Below, piece by piece: positions 32,939 to 40,002 of a stretch of DNA of 60,223 nt. Under the pieces are notes generated by a model. It was given only the letters and a program-made list of their open reading frames with translations, made no database searches and had not been told where the DNA came from. Numbering within the stretch: position 1 is the stretch's first letter; each line of letters opens with the position of its first letter. The stretch is from CAINOH01 sp041663565 (GTDB taxonomy: Archaea; Micrarchaeota; Micrarchaeia; Norongarragalinales; CAINOH01): assembly GCA_041663565.1 (NCBI GenBank), contig JBAYMJ010000006.1, positions 1-60,223 on the forward strand, read 5' to 3'. Position numbers and translations under genes: made by a program.

Positions 32939-33271
32939 CTACGCCAGCTCAACTATGAGCTGGTGTTTTTTTGCCTGCGGAATCAGCCTCACACCAACCG
33001 GCCGGTCTATCCCCATGGTTTTTGCCACGGTTTTCTTTATGGACACGACGAAGTTACCGCCTACTTTGTATATCCGGGAATCAACGGGGTTTCCCCACAG
33101 GTCGAGGGACGTTATCTTGGACTCGATGCGGGCCGCCTCTTTTTCGGAGAATATCTGCTCCCCGCATTTCGTGCACACTTCGGCTTCGAACTCCCCCACG
33201 GCCACCCCGTATTTTTCTACGGCCACTTTCCGTTTCCTCAAGGTTCCGCTTTCACATATCGGGCAATCCAT
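32939..33271 (-). CDS. YgiT-type zinc ribbon plus AbrB-like domain, candidate antitoxin
   Basis: 110 residues from the ATG at 33271, with GGTGG 7 nt upstream. The N-terminal half is a zinc ribbon, with CPIC near residue 3 and CTKCGEQIF near 33-36, like MqsA/YgiT. The C-terminal half (YKVGGNFVVSIKKTVAKTMGIDRPVGVRLIPQ) resembles AbrB/SpoVT DNA-binding swapped-hairpin domains. It lies between a DUF4258 gene and a DUF5678 gene, the usual antitoxin place. Confidence 0.65.
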   Translation of the reverse strand: MDCPICESGTLRKRKVAVEKYGVAVGEFEAEVCTKCGEQIFSEKEAARIESKITSLDLWGNPVDSRIYKVGGNFVVSIKKTVAKTMGIDRPVGVRLIPQAKKHQLIVELA

Positions 33272-33298
33272 AGTCAATCCACCAAAAACCGTTCACGT

Positions 33299-33505
33299 TC
33301 ATATCCTGTACGTCGTTATTACCAGCCAATACCCAGGGGCCTTGATGCAGACCACTTCGATGTCGCGGTACCGGAACTTGAACTTGTTGTCCCCCACCCT
33401 CGTCCTGCGTTCGGCCTTTTGCATCACAAACCGAACGTCTTCCACACTTATCTTGTCGTCCGGCATCGAATCGACAATCGCGTGGCGTGTGTATCTTATG
33501 TCCAT
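33299..33505 (-). CDS. DUF4258 protein, candidate toxin
   Basis: 68 residues from the ATG at 33505 (GAGGT lies about 9 nt upstream; a longer in-frame start at 33559 is less likely). YTRHAIVDSMPDDKISVEDVRFVMQKA and the C-terminal VVCIKAPGYWLVITTYRI follow the DUF4258 pattern, a compact RelE/MqsR-like fold. DUF4258 with a YgiT zinc ribbon is a common toxin-antitoxin-like pairing. First gene of the unit 33505-32694. Confidence 0.65.
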   Translation of the reverse strand: MDIRYTRHAIVDSMPDDKISVEDVRFVMQKAERRTRVGDNKFKFRYRDIEVVCIKAPGYWLVITTYRI

Positions 33506-33619
33506 TGGCAATGTACCTCGGCAGTTGGTTTGCTCCATCCGACCCTGCTGGCAGTCCACGCGACTAATAGAGTATAATAAATTAAATTAATATAACTTAC
33601 TATGCAGCGGATTGATTAG

Positions 33620-33653
33620 GCGTTTTGCCGGGCCGGTTCATCAGGCAAAAACG
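33620..33653 (-). terminator. hairpin downstream of the slipin gene
   Basis: GCGTTTTGCC (33620-33629) pairs with GGCAAAAACG (33644-33653) with one bulged base; the loop is 14 nt. It lies about 100 bp beyond the slipin stop and just before the promoter of the DUF4258 unit. Could act as a terminator on the minus strand. Confidence 0.35.
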
Positions 33654-33749
33654 TGCCTGAAAGTAAAAAGCAGGCTAGTGACCTAAAGGATGAAAACAAG
33701 TCAACTCCAAGTAGAAGGCATTCCTTGTGCCGGTGGAGTAATAACAAAA

Positions 33750-34646
33750 TCAGGCCGTCTTTTCCTTGTCGCCCGCAGTCAGCATCGAGCGCATCAGGGA
33801 CTCGGGCGCGACCTTCGCAAAGTCAACGGGCACTATTACCTTGCCCGACTTGGAGAGGACCATCTTGCGCAGGGCATCCATATAGAGGTAGGAAAGCGTC
33901 TGGGGGGAAAGCTTCGAGGCGGTCTCGTCAAGCGCCTTAAGGTAGACCTGCTTGATGCTCGCCTGGGTCTCTATCGCGTCCTTTCGCTGCTCGGCCTCCT
34001 CCTTGAGGCGCATGGCATCGAGCAGGTCTTTCGGGAGCACGACGTCCTTGATGTCCGCAAGGGTCACGTCGATTCCCCAGGCATCTGACTCGGCGTCAAT
34101 CGCCGCCTTGAGAGCAGCCGCAAGCTTCTCGGCGTGAAGTATGACGTCGGTGTAGGAAAGCTGGGAGGAAGTCTCGCGCAGCGACGCGATGGCGGAAAGG
34201 TTGAGAAGCTGGCCGATGTTCTTTGCCGAGATGATGTACTTTGCAGGGTCTATAATCTTGTAGTTTATGGATGCGGTCACGTTCATGACCACCCCGTCCT
34301 GGGAGATGACCTTCTGGGAGGGAATTACCACTGCCTGTGTACGAAGGTCAACAAGGGTGTACGAGTCGATGACCGGGAGCATCCAGACCCAGCCGGGCCC
34401 GACCACTCCGCGCAGCCGGCCCTGACGGAACAGGACGCCGCGCTCGTACTCCTTGAACTCCACGAAACGGGGGAAGAGGAAGACTATGAGGGCAAAGAAC
34501 AGGAGCCCGAATGCGAAAAGCACCGGGTTGACCAGGTTGAGCACGAAAACCGAGCCCGCCAGGACTATGGCTGCTGCTATGATGCTTACGAACACCAGGA
34601 CCTGCCTGTCGTCAAAGATTGATGCCAAAACCCAAACCTTGCACAT
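33750..34646 (-). CDS. stomatin/slipin family SPFH-domain membrane protein
   Basis: 298 residues. A hydrophobic hairpin (VLVFVSIIAAAIVLAGSVFVL, FAFGLLFFALIVFLF) leads into an SPFH domain with EYERGVLFRQGRLRGVVGPGWVWMLPVID and DLRTQAVVIPSQKVISQDGV, then a charged helical stretch (AMRLKEEAEQRKDAIETQAS). Slipins organise membrane domains, often with an NfeD-type partner; none is seen here. The start codon lies inside a 22-bp palindrome. Confidence 0.85.
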   Translation of the reverse strand: MCKVWVLASIFDDRQVLVFVSIIAAAIVLAGSVFVLNLVNPVLFAFGLLFFALIVFLFPRFVEFKEYERGVLFRQGRLRGVVGPGWVWMLPVIDSYTLVDLRTQAVVIPSQKVISQDGVVMNVTASINYKIIDPAKYIISAKNIGQLLNLSAIASLRETSSQLSYTDVILHAEKLAAALKAAIDAESDAWGIDVTLADIKDVVLPKDLLDAMRLKEEAEQRKDAIETQASIKQVYLKALDETASKLSPQTLSYLYMDALRKMVLSKSGKVIVPVDFAKVAPESLMRSMLTAGDKEKTA

Positions 34647-34666
34647 TACTACTGTGCAGTAGTAAT
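34645..34666 (-). promoter_or_regulatory. 22-bp palindrome over the slipin start
   Basis: ATTACTACTG (34645-34654), TG, CAGTAGTAAT (34657-34666): perfect 10-bp arms. On the minus strand it falls at and just before the slipin start codon, about 20 bp after a TATA-like CTTAAAAAC (34682-34690). This is the position of a repressor operator. Confidence 0.5.
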
Positions 34667-34798
34667 TTCTGCATATCCTTGTTTTTAAGCCTTGGTAAAG
34701 GACAGGAAAACCCTAGAGAAATAATGAAAAAAGACTTTGAGAATTAGGGTTTGCAAAGAAAAAAATACCAATAAAACCCAACAAGTTCAGGTAGTTTT

Positions 34799-34954
34799 AT
34801 GGGTAAACCAACAATACGGAGTTCTGAAAATAGACACGAACTCGCAATAAGAAAGATGCAAAAGGTCACTGCCGAAATTGACCATGGAAAGCGCAAGCTA
34901 GTGCCCCTTGACTCAGTGCTTGAAAAGTACGGGCCTAAAAAGGGCCACGACTAG
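34799..34954 (+). CDS. 51-residue protein, orphan antitoxin-like
   Basis: A short open frame from ATG 34799 to TAG 34952-34954. The protein is charged: a helix around RHELAIRKMQKVTAEIDHGKR followed by LVPLDSVLEKYG. The length and composition recall small antitoxins of RelBE/ParDE pairs, but no toxin lies next to it (slipin on the left, DUF373 on the right). Codon use looks natural and an A/T-rich stretch precedes it. Existence is fairly likely, function unknown. Confidence 0.45.
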   Translation: MGKPTIRSSENRHELAIRKMQKVTAEIDHGKRKLVPLDSVLEKYGPKKGHD

Positions 34955-35007
34955 ACTTGGAAAGGATACCTATATAGCCCCCAAAAAGACCAATTAATTC
35001 GGTCAAC

Positions 35008-36222
35008 ATGGCAGAGGCAAAGCGGCTTTTGATAATCAACGTCGACATCGACGATGACCTTGGCCAGAAGGCGGGGATAAAGGGCCCGCTGATTGGCAGG
35101 AAGGTCAATTTCGAGGCTGCTGCCAAGTTCCTGGTGGCGGACCCCGAGGACTCAGACGGCAACGCCATATTCAAGGCAATCAAGATTTACGACGAGCTCA
35201 GTGCGGACCACGACTGCGAGATTGCGACCCTGACTGGCCACCCCGGCCTGGGGTACAAGGCGTACAGCAACGTGGTGGAGCAGCTCGAGAAGGTGATGGC
35301 GGGCTTCCCTGCAGAGGCCTGCGTGTACGTGAGCGACGGCGCAAGCGACGACCAGGTACTCCCGCTGATACAGTCGCGCATCAAGATAAACAGCATCTTC
35401 CCGGTCACGGTGAAGCAGACCAAGGAGCTCGAGCAGACCTATTTCGTCATACTCGAAAAGCTCAAGGAGCCCCACTACGCGCGCATAGTCTTCGGCATCC
35501 CCGGGCTTGCGCTTCTGCTCTACTTCCTGTTGCAGGACGCCGGGCTGCGGCTGTTCGTGTTCCTGCTCGGCATATACCTCATATTCAAGGGCTTCGGCGT
35601 GGAGGAGGCGGTCATCCGCTCGGTCTCCCAGTTCCGCTTCTCGCTGGACAAGGTCAGCACGATATTCTACTTCGCAGCCGCGCCCCTAATCGTGGTGTCG
35701 CTGTTCCTTGGCATCGACCACGCGCTCAACGCGGATGCCACTAACATCGGGAAGCTCGCAGCCGAGTCGGTGAAGGTCACGCTCCTGCTCTTGCCTGCCG
35801 CGCTGCTCATGATAGTCGCGGGCAACGCCATACAGGCGCTGATGGAAAAGAAGCGCTACCTCATCTCGGACAACCTCACCCAGGCAGCAGCCATCCTCCT
35901 GCTGTGGCTAATCATAGGAACGGCAGTTGACTGGGTAATCGGCACGGTGTACTTTTCGGACTTCCTCTACTCGCTCATAGTGGGCGCTGCTGCGATGTTC
36001 GTGGTGTCGCACTTTGCAAAACGGCTCAAGGAAAGCATCATCGCGCGCATGAACCTGGAAGGCAAGGAAGTCTACACCGAGATAGGCAGCATGATTGGCA
36101 AGGTCGTCGGCATCAACCGGAGAAAGAGCGCGTTCATCGTGCAGACCGGCAGCGGACAGAAGCTGGACTTCGAGTTCGACTACATCTCGCGGCTTGGCGA
36201 CAAGATAATCATAAGATACTAG
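35008..36222 (+). CDS. DUF373 family membrane protein
   Basis: 404 residues. The N-terminal 145 residues are a soluble alpha/beta domain (LLIINVDIDDDLGQKAGIKGPLIGR, ATLTGHPGLGYKAYSNVVEQLE, YVSDGASDDQVLPLIQSR) that is the signature of DUF373. Six or so membrane helices follow, then a small beta-rich tail (EVYTEIGSMIGKVVGINRRKSAFIV). An archaea-specific family of unknown function. The TATA-like TATATAG ends about 30 bp upstream of the ATG. Confidence 0.85.
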   Translation: MAEAKRLLIINVDIDDDLGQKAGIKGPLIGRKVNFEAAAKFLVADPEDSDGNAIFKAIKIYDELSADHDCEIATLTGHPGLGYKAYSNVVEQLEKVMAGFPAEACVYVSDGASDDQVLPLIQSRIKINSIFPVTVKQTKELEQTYFVILEKLKEPHYARIVFGIPGLALLLYFLLQDAGLRLFVFLLGIYLIFKGFGVEEAVIRSVSQFRFSLDKVSTIFYFAAAPLIVVSLFLGIDHALNADATNIGKLAAESVKVTLLLLPAALLMIVAGNAIQALMEKKRYLISDNLTQAAAILLLWLIIGTAVDWVIGTVYFSDFLYSLIVGAAAMFVVSHFAKRLKESIIARMNLEGKEVYTEIGSMIGKVVGINRRKSAFIVQTGSGQKLDFEFDYISRLGDKIIIRY

Positions 36223-36302
36223 GTCAAAGCACGACACCTGCAACCTAATTTTGATTCGAAAGCAACCCATTATTATTGTCAGGCTTCGCCCACAAGACGC
36301 TG

Positions 36303-36632
36303 ATGAGGAAGAACATTCCTGTTGACGAGTTCGCGCAGGTCCTGTTGTCAAAGAGGAGGGCGACCGTATTCACGACCCACGCATCGGCAATGTCTGACAA
36401 GCGCGGCCTTCCCCGGAGCGCGTTCGAAGATGACATTCGGAACCAGCGTCCAGCAATAGTCATCGAACAGGAAAGCGAGGTCGCCTGCGAACGCAAGTTC
36501 GACGTCTATTACCTGCAGGCGGGAAGGACTTACCACCGGTACGTGATTGCATTAAATAACATGATGCGCGTGATAACATTGCTTCGGACGAACAAGGACG
36601 TCCAGAGGAAGATTGCGGATGGTAAGGCTTAG
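36303..36632 (+). CDS. DUF4258-like candidate toxin
   Basis: 109 residues from the ATG at 36303. THASAMSDKRGLPRSAFEDDIRN followed by ERKFDVYYLQAGRTYHRYVIALNNMMRVITLL looks like the small alpha/beta fold of DUF4258/BrnT-type toxins, with two His residues. The match is suggestive rather than certain. It overlaps by 14 bases with a DUF2283 gene, a protein often paired with DUF4258, which strengthens the reading. Confidence 0.5.
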   Translation: MRKNIPVDEFAQVLLSKRRATVFTTHASAMSDKRGLPRSAFEDDIRNQRPAIVIEQESEVACERKFDVYYLQAGRTYHRYVIALNNMMRVITLLRTNKDVQRKIADGKA

Positions 36633-36960
36633 CGGCTTGCAGTATGACGAGGAAAACGACAGCCTCTACGTTAGCATCAGCTCCAAGAAGGCGTCCCTTT
36701 CCGTTGAGATAAGCCCGCGCATCAGCATAGACGTATCCCAGTCCGGCAGGCAGCCCGTGGGAGTCGAAATCTTGGAGGCAAGCAGGGTCCTTTCCGACCT
36801 GTTTGGCCGTGCAATCTCAAGGCAGGAAGTCCGCCGCATCCTTTGCACGGTCACCTCGACTGACGCTATTTACCTGAACTTCAACCTTGACGGCAGGCAG
36901 GCCTCGCTTGCAGTGCAGAAGGCCTACCAGAGCCCGTTGCTTACCGCTGCCACTAATTGA
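36619..36960 (+). CDS. DUF2283 protein, candidate antitoxin
   Basis: 113 residues from the ATG at 36619 (TTG 36613 also possible). LQYDEENDSLYVSISSKKASLSVEISPRISIDVSQSGRQPVGVEILEAS is the DUF2283 pattern (YDxxxDxLYI ... ID...G...GIEIL.AS). The last 45 residues are an extra tail. It overlaps the DUF4258-like gene and would be translated with it. Confidence 0.7.
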   Translation: MVRLSGLQYDEENDSLYVSISSKKASLSVEISPRISIDVSQSGRQPVGVEILEASRVLSDLFGRAISRQEVRRILCTVTSTDAIYLNFNLDGRQASLAVQKAYQSPLLTAATN

Positions 36961-37059
36961 CAGGTCCTGACAGAAAAAGCGTAAAAGTGGGCTCGCGCTG
37001 GAATAGTAATTGAACCGTAGCCGGAGCAACCCAAAGGGAGGGAAGACCGGCCCGGTCGA

Positions 37060-37089
37060 GGGAACCGTAGGTTCCCATGCGGGCATGGG
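37060..37089 (-). terminator. two overlapping hairpins at the 3' side of tRNA-Val
   Basis: GGGAACC (37060-37066) pairs with GGTTCCC (37070-37076), and CCCATG (37074-37079) pairs with CATGGG (37084-37089); the two alternatives share three bases and exclude each other. They lie at and just beyond the tRNA 3' end on the minus strand. Possible processing or termination signal. Confidence 0.35.
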
Positions 37090-37157
37090 CTCGCGCGGAA
37101 TCGGACCGCGTATCTCCAGTGTGTGAGACTGGCGTCTTACCAATCGACTACGAGCCC
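37086..37157 (-). tRNA. tRNA-Val (anticodon CAC)
   Basis: A 72-nt cloverleaf read on the minus strand: acceptor GGGCTCG/CGAGCCC, anticodon stem CCAGT/ACTGG with loop CTCACAC (anticodon CAC, reading GUG), and T-stem CGCGG/CCGCG with loop TCCGATT. Discriminator base A. No CCA is encoded and no intron is visible. Confidence 0.9.
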
Positions 37158-37253
37158 TTGGGAAAGAAAATAAGGGAAAAAGGAAAATAAAAACCCGGCA
37201 GGATTGGGGTCCGTGCCGGCGGTTTAAGCCGAAAGAGCCAAAACCAACCCAAT

Positions 37254-37697
37254 CTAGGCTGTTTCGGCCTTCTCTTCAGCAGACTCGGCTGCTGGCGCCT
37301 CGGACTCCGCCGCGGGAGCCTGTGCGGCCGCCGGCTCGTCGTCGTTGGTTACCTTGAAGTCAACGTCAAGCTCGCCCTTCGGCTGGGGGCCCTGCGTCTG
37401 GTCGGATACCCTCGGCCGCGGCCTGTACGAGGCCTTGCGCGCATCCAGCATCTGCTGGCGTTCGCGCTGGCGCGCCACGAGCTTCTTTTTCTTCTCGTAG
37501 ATGCGGCCGTGCTTGCCGCAGGACGGGCAGTACCAGACTTCGCGGAACGTGCCGCGGCTGTACTCGTCCACTATGACGTCCTTGCGCTCGAGCGGGTTCG
37601 CGAAGACCATCTTCTCGATGACAACAGCCTTGTCGCGCCTCACGCTCCGTCCGCACTTGACGCATACAACCTGTCGTTCTCGTCCTCTGTTACCCAT
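37254..37697 (-). CDS. rps26e: ribosomal protein S26e homologue
   Basis: 147 residues. The core matches eS26: CVKCGRSVRRDKAV near residues 12-25, a central FREVWYCPSCGKHGRI and a basic stretch after it. The two CxxC pairs bind zinc. In the ribosome eS26 sits at the mRNA exit channel. The protein has an unusual acidic/Ala-rich tail of about 50 residues (EPAAAQAPAAESEAPAAESAEEKAE). eS26 has a patchy distribution in archaea. No ribosomal gene neighbours are present. Confidence 0.75.
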   Translation of the reverse strand: MGNRGRERQVVCVKCGRSVRRDKAVVIEKMVFANPLERKDVIVDEYSRGTFREVWYCPSCGKHGRIYEKKKKLVARQRERQQMLDARKASYRPRPRVSDQTQGPQPKGELDVDFKVTNDDEPAAAQAPAAESEAPAAESAEEKAETA

Positions 37698-37828
37698 GAA
37701 AACCTACCTCTGTAAACAGAATAATTTGGAAACAAAAAGAAGCGGCCAACCTATTTAAGCCGTCCGATTTTCCTTCAATTTTTAGGGGATTGAAAGTTTA
37801 AAACGGGTTTGGTGCTCTCAACCGGGGG

Positions 37829-38146
37829 TCAGGTTGAGCTTGGCCGGATGATGATGGCGTTGTCCTGGGTGGTGACATAGACCTTTTCCTTGGGCTTGAT
37901 GTTCATCCTCTTGACTATCTCCGCCGGGATGGGTATCGCAAGGGAGGAGCCTATCTTTATCGCGTGGCGCTCCTGCGCGGTCGCCTTGCTGAGAGCCTCT
38001 ATTTTCTGCATGACTTCCCGGGTGTAGCTTATGTGGCCGTTGTCACACCGGTAAGCATCGACGTAGACTCCCGGCGATATCTGTTCCTTGAACGCGTGGA
38101 GCTTCGACTCGTTGCAGATTCCGCACACCTTATTTTCGAAGTCCAT
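37829..38146 (-). CDS. zinc ribbon plus AbrB-like domain, candidate antitoxin
   Basis: 105 residues. CGIC near residue 8 and CDNGH near residue 34 form a zinc-ribbon-like N-terminus; HAIKIGSSLAIPIPAEIVKRMNIKPKEKVYVTTQDNAIIIRP is a clear AbrB/SpoVT-type DNA-binding domain. Its start overlaps the end of the upstream gene (38130-38146), so the pair is translationally coupled. Same architecture as 32939-33271 but only distantly similar in sequence. Confidence 0.7.
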   Translation of the reverse strand: MDFENKVCGICNESKLHAFKEQISPGVYVDAYRCDNGHISYTREVMQKIEALSKATAQERHAIKIGSSLAIPIPAEIVKRMNIKPKEKVYVTTQDNAIIIRPSST

Positions 38147-38381
38147 CTTTCTTTCCCCGCAGATTCCAGTAGGCCGTAATCACGAAATAATACTCGTCAT
38201 ACTCCCGGTGGACCACTATGAGCTCGCCGGCACGGTATTTTTTGCTTGACTTGAACTTGTTCGGCTCCTGTTCAAGCTCCTTTTTCCCCGTATGGATGCA
38301 ATCGCATGCAAGCTCCGTGTCAATGTCCTTGTCTTCCCGGTAATGCTTTGAGAAGAGGAACTCCTTTACGGGCACTGTCAT
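38130..38381 (-). CDS. DUF4258-like candidate toxin
   Basis: 83 residues. CDCIHTGKKELEQEPNKFKSSKKYRAGELIVVHREYDEYYFVITAYWN has the strand pattern of DUF4258 and MqsR-like toxins, ending in the ITAYW strand. It overlaps the zinc-ribbon/AbrB gene by 17 bases. Its promoter lies in an A/T-rich stretch shared with the divergent schlafen-type gene. Confidence 0.55.
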   Translation of the reverse strand: MTVPVKEFLFSKHYREDKDIDTELACDCIHTGKKELEQEPNKFKSSKKYRAGELIVVHREYDEYYFVITAYWNLRGKKDGLRK

Positions 38382-38446
38382 GCACCATTAGTATTAGTAT
38401 ATATGGATAAGTATTTAAGTTTTAGCGGAAAAGGGGTGGAAAAAGC

Positions 38447-38528
38447 TACTTTAAGATAAGTAATTTAAAGTAAGCTTAAATAAGACCTTAGCTCGTGAAA
38501 ACATGATTATTAACAAGTATTAAATACT
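38447..38528. promoter_or_regulatory. divergent intergenic region with two inverted repeats
   Basis: TACTTTAA (38447-38454) pairs with TTAAAGTA (38465-38472), and AGTAT-TAA-ATACT spans 38516-38528, 21 bp before the ATG at 38550. The region is A/T-rich and drives the toxin-like pair to the left and the AlbA-type gene to the right. Candidate operators for the AbrB-like protein or the winged-helix regulator. Confidence 0.45.
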
Positions 38529-38549
38529 AATTAACTTTATAATTTTACT

Positions 38550-39932
38550 ATGGATGAGCCGCAGATAAGGTCACTCTTGAATTCGGACGAAGGCGTTTCG
38601 CTCGAATTCAAAAAGAGCATGGAGTTTACCGAAGCAATAGCCCGGACGATATGCGCGTTCGCGAACACCCTTGGCGGATACGTCGTAGTGGGCGTGGAAA
38701 AAAGCAGGAAGGCCGTAATTACCGGTATTGACGATACTGACACGGCGTTCCAGAAGCTGGCAGGCATCGTTTCCCAATTGCACCAAAAACCGCATTATGA
38801 GGCTACAGAGCACGTGACTGACGGCAAGAAAATTATCATCATCAAGGTCGATGCGTTGCCGTCATCCGAGGTCTGCTTCCTAAAAAAGGCGATATTCCGC
38901 CGCGTCGGGTCGATAAACGAGGAAGTGTATGGCCCAAACCTGGCAACATTCCTCCAGCAAAGGGGAACGCTTTCCTTCGAGGAGAACAAGTCCTCCGCAA
39001 GGCTTGAGGATTTGGATGAGAAAAAAGTCTTGCGCCTGCTTGAAAAGAAAGGGATTGACCGCAAGAAACACGAACCATTCTCGATGAAGTCGATATTGGC
39101 GAGCCTGGGCGTTGCCAACTCAATCGGTGACTTTTACCTGAAAAACGCGGCAACCCTGTTCTTTGCAAAAGACGTGAGCCGCTTCCTTATGAATCCTGAA
39201 ATCCGACTCGTAAAATTCCGGGGCAAGGAAAAACTGATTGAGACGCTCGAATACGACAAACGCTTTTCCGATACGCTCCCGGAACTTCTTGACACGGTAT
39301 TCAAGACGGCAAAGGAAAAAGCGGGAACTTTTTCAAAAATCGACGGGATGATGCGGGTAGAACGCCCCATGATTCCGGATGAAGTGCTGCGCGAGGCGCT
39401 GACCAACGCAGTGGGCCACAGGGACTATTATGACCCGAATGGCACGCTCATGGAAATCTACGATGACCGCATCGAGATAACCAATCCGGGGAGCTTGCTG
39501 CCCGGTCAGACACTCAAGAACTTCTCGGACACGCGCAAGCACCGTAATCCGATAACGTACCGCCTCCTAAACGACAGCCAGTGGGGCGAAGGGCTCAACC
39601 TTGGAATCAAGGCAATGTATCGTATTATGCGAAAGAACAAGTTGCCGGACCCGCTTTTCGAGGAGATTGGCACCATGTTCCGTATCACCCTTTTCGGACC
39701 GCTTTCACGCCGCAAGGCGCAGCCATTTGGGACGATAAGCGAACGTCAAAAGAAAGCAATCGAATACCTGAAGGAGAACGCAGAGCTTACCGCGCCAAAA
39801 TACGCAAAAATTGCGGGAATATCCCATCCTACTGCAATAAAAGACCTGAAAGAGCTCGTCGCACTTGGTACATTAACGCAAACCGGCGGCGGAAGCTCTT
39901 CGAAATACCTACTGGTAAATGTAAAAATATAA
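38550..39932 (+). CDS. schlafen AlbA_2 domain plus ATPase and winged-helix regulator
   Basis: 460 residues of the COG2865 kind. Residues 1-130 are an AlbA_2/schlafen domain (LEFKKSMEFTEAIARTICAFANTLGGYVVVGV). Residues about 250-400 are a HATPase_c_4-like domain (VLREALTNAVGHRDYYDPNG, IYDDRIEITNPGSLLPG, GEGLNLGIKAMY). The last 70 residues are a winged helix (AIEYLKENAELTAPKYAKIAGISHPTAIKDLKEL). Usually called a transcriptional regulator; schlafen-type domains also occur in defence systems. Confidence 0.8.
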   Translation: MDEPQIRSLLNSDEGVSLEFKKSMEFTEAIARTICAFANTLGGYVVVGVEKSRKAVITGIDDTDTAFQKLAGIVSQLHQKPHYEATEHVTDGKKIIIIKVDALPSSEVCFLKKAIFRRVGSINEEVYGPNLATFLQQRGTLSFEENKSSARLEDLDEKKVLRLLEKKGIDRKKHEPFSMKSILASLGVANSIGDFYLKNAATLFFAKDVSRFLMNPEIRLVKFRGKEKLIETLEYDKRFSDTLPELLDTVFKTAKEKAGTFSKIDGMMRVERPMIPDEVLREALTNAVGHRDYYDPNGTLMEIYDDRIEITNPGSLLPGQTLKNFSDTRKHRNPITYRLLNDSQWGEGLNLGIKAMYRIMRKNKLPDPLFEEIGTMFRITLFGPLSRRKAQPFGTISERQKKAIEYLKENAELTAPKYAKIAGISHPTAIKDLKELVALGTLTQTGGGSSSKYLLVNVKI

Positions 39933-40002
39933 AGCCAATAGGCGCTTTATTCAAATTAATTGAGCACAACCCCTGGACGTTGGGTATGCTACTGCCTTGG
40001 AT

